DNA of 6,768 nucleotides. It comes from Aquitalea sp. (GTDB taxonomy: Bacteria > Pseudomonadota > Gammaproteobacteria > Burkholderiales > Chromobacteriaceae). A model generated the notes under the pieces. That model was not told the DNA's origin and searched no databases. It saw only the letters and a list, made by a program, of their open reading frames with translations. Of the stretch, positions 6,071-6,768 are shown piece by piece. The stretch is from the NCBI GenBank assembly GCA_019232735.1, contig JAFANL010000153.1, positions 1 to 6,768 of the forward strand, given 5' to 3'. The first letter of the stretch is position 1. Each line of letters opens with the position of its first letter. A program made the translations under genes and the position numbers.

Positions 6071-6106
6071 TAACAGTCTGCTGCGCAGGGCGCAAGTACC
6101 AACTGC

Positions 6107-6119
6107 TGTAATAAATACA
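6107..6119 (+). promoter_or_regulatory. AT-rich dyad / possible extended -10 for pgk
   Basis: TGTA-ATAAA-TACA is a dyad in the only clearly AT-rich patch of the spacer. TGT followed by AATAAA (6110-6115) also reads as an extended -10 element with 4 of 6 matches, but there is no acceptable -35. A start near 6122 would give a pgk leader of about 185 nt. The dyad loosely resembles published HexR-type operators, without matching them exactly. Confidence 0.3.
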
Positions 6120-6130
6120 CTACTTGATCT

Positions 6131-6155
6131 GCTGTCTGTCATGCATGCGGACAGC
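6131..6155 (+). other. Hairpin in pgk upstream region
   Basis: GCTGTC (6131-6136) pairs with GACAGC (6150-6155), extended inward by a G-C and two G-U pairs around a 7-nt loop. The same left arm can pair with a second GACAGC at 6170-6175, giving two exclusive folds. Confidence 0.35.
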
Positions 6156-6252
6156 CCGGTACAGTAGCTGACAGCGATGACCACCGCCGGTGACGGCTAC
6201 CCATACGTCATTTACGGTTACACTGTCGCCAAGCCCGAATAACGGCTGTACG

Positions 6253-6269
6253 GCCTTCTCCACGAAGGC
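6253..6269 (+). other. Hairpin close to pgk start
   Basis: GCCTTC (6253-6258) pairs with GAAGGC (6264-6269) across TCCAC. It ends 39 nt before the pgk ATG and leaves the weak RBS (GCGAG, 6298-6302) unpaired. Confidence 0.35.
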
Positions 6270-6308
6270 GGTCGCCAACCGCATCCAACAGATAAAAGCG
6301 AGCCACCG

Positions 6309-6768
6309 ATGAAATTCAACAAACTGACCGAACTGGATCTGGCCGGCAAACGCGTGCTGATCCGTGTCGACATGAACGTGCCGGTGAAAAATGGCGTGCT
6401 CGGCGACGACACCCGCATCCGCGCCAGCCTGCCGTCCATCGAACACAGCCTGCAAGCCGGTGCCGGCGTTATCCTGATGACCCACCTGGGCCGTCCGACC
6501 GAAGGCGAACCCAAGCCGGAAGACAGCCTGGCTCCGGTGGTGGAACGCCTGTCCACCCTGCTGGGCAAGCCGGTACGCCTGGTGGCCGACTGGCAGGCCG
6601 GCCTCACCGTCGCAGCCGGTGACGTGGTGATGCTGGAAAACGTACGCCTGAACAAGGGCGAGAAAAAGAACAATGCCGAGCTAGGCCAGGCTTATGCCAG
6701 CCTGTGCGACGTGTTCGTCAACGATGCCTTCGGCACCGCCCACCGCGCCGAAGCCTCCACCCACGCCG
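6309..6768 (+). CDS. pgk: Phosphoglycerate kinase, 3' end outside window
   Basis: The first 153 codons are present; bacterial PGK is usually about 390 residues, so only the N-terminal 3-phosphoglycerate-binding domain is seen. The enzyme transfers phosphate between 1,3-bisphosphoglycerate and ADP, the step after GAPDH, in the cytoplasm. Motifs are RVDMNVP (19-25; D21 and N23 contact substrate, with Met where Phe is usual), R36 in DDTRIRASLP, THLGRP (58-63; H59, R62), MLENVRLNKGE (108-118; R113) and DAFGTAHRAEAST (139-151; R146). No frameshift is visible. The ATG at 6309 has only a weak SD (GCGAG, 6-nt gap) but agrees with the normal PGK N-terminus. The 384-bp spacer behind gapA suggests its own control. 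Confidence 0.96.
   Translation, partial: MKFNKLTELDLAGKRVLIRVDMNVPVKNGVLGDDTRIRASLPSIEHSLQAGAGVILMTHLGRPTEGEPKPEDSLAPVVERLSTLLGKPVRLVADWQAGLTVAAGDVVMLENVRLNKGEKKNNAELGQAYASLCDVFVNDAFGTAHRAEASTHA

Larger units (their letters stand above)
5925..6308. other. Long gapA-pgk spacer, no gene seen
   Basis: This 384-bp stretch starts with the gapA terminator hairpins. After about 5990 it carries no convincing ORF or tRNA on either strand. It holds a 14-bp palindrome, an AT-rich dyad that may be part of the pgk promoter, and several hairpins in what would be a long pgk leader. An unannotated small RNA or cis-regulatory leader is possible but not shown. Confidence 0.7.

Noticed and set aside
4752..6095. 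Minus-strand ORF of 447 codons opposite gapA
   Set aside because: It is a shadow of gapA in the complementary frame and spans both flanking intergenic regions with no family match.
1..6768. Neisseria-type DNA uptake sequence, CRISPR array, IS element or tRNA
   Set aside because: I noticed no GCCGTCTGAA motif, no regularly spaced repeats, no transposase-like ORF and no tRNA cloverleaf on either strand.

Overview
The window is a GC-rich bacterial chromosomal segment carrying housekeeping genes and no mobile element. The protein sequences (ParC, a GAPDH of the type I associate with Neisseriales, a BPSS1780-family membrane protein) and the tkt-gapA-pgk order suggest a betaproteobacterium. A member of the Neisseriales such as the Chromobacteriaceae is the best guess. 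That placement is inferred from recalled protein families, not from a search.

Left part (1-2485). The N-terminal half of parC (topoisomerase IV subunit A) runs leftward off the window. It is divergent from elaA, a small GNAT acetyltransferase. elaA converges, with an 8-bp gap, on a leftward gene for a multi-pass membrane protein of the BPSS1780 family.

Central control region (2486-2812). This 327-bp divergent intergenic region holds a good sigma70-type promoter for tkt. Its -35 box lies inside a perfect 17-bp dyad. Two further copies of the same half-site form a 10-bp inverted repeat upstream, and an 11-bp direct repeat lies between them. This is the most regulation-rich part of the window.

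Right part (2813-6768). Three rightward genes of central carbon metabolism follow: tkt (transketolase), gapA (glyceraldehyde-3-phosphate dehydrogenase) and the first 153 codons of pgk (phosphoglycerate kinase). Transketolase makes glyceraldehyde-3-phosphate, GAPDH converts it to 1,3-bisphosphoglycerate, and PGK makes 3-phosphoglycerate; the last two steps also run in reverse for gluconeogenesis. Strong terminator-type hairpins follow tkt and gapA, so the cluster looks like adjacent, separately tuned units rather than one plain operon. The gapA leader and the 384-bp gapA-pgk spacer contain further dyads and hairpins. The GAPDH lacks the usual acidic NAD-selecting residue, so NADP or dual cofactor use is possible.

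I found no new defence, mobile or biosynthetic system. The points worth a second look are the tkt operator-like array, the GAPDH cofactor pocket, and the structured leaders of gapA and pgk.
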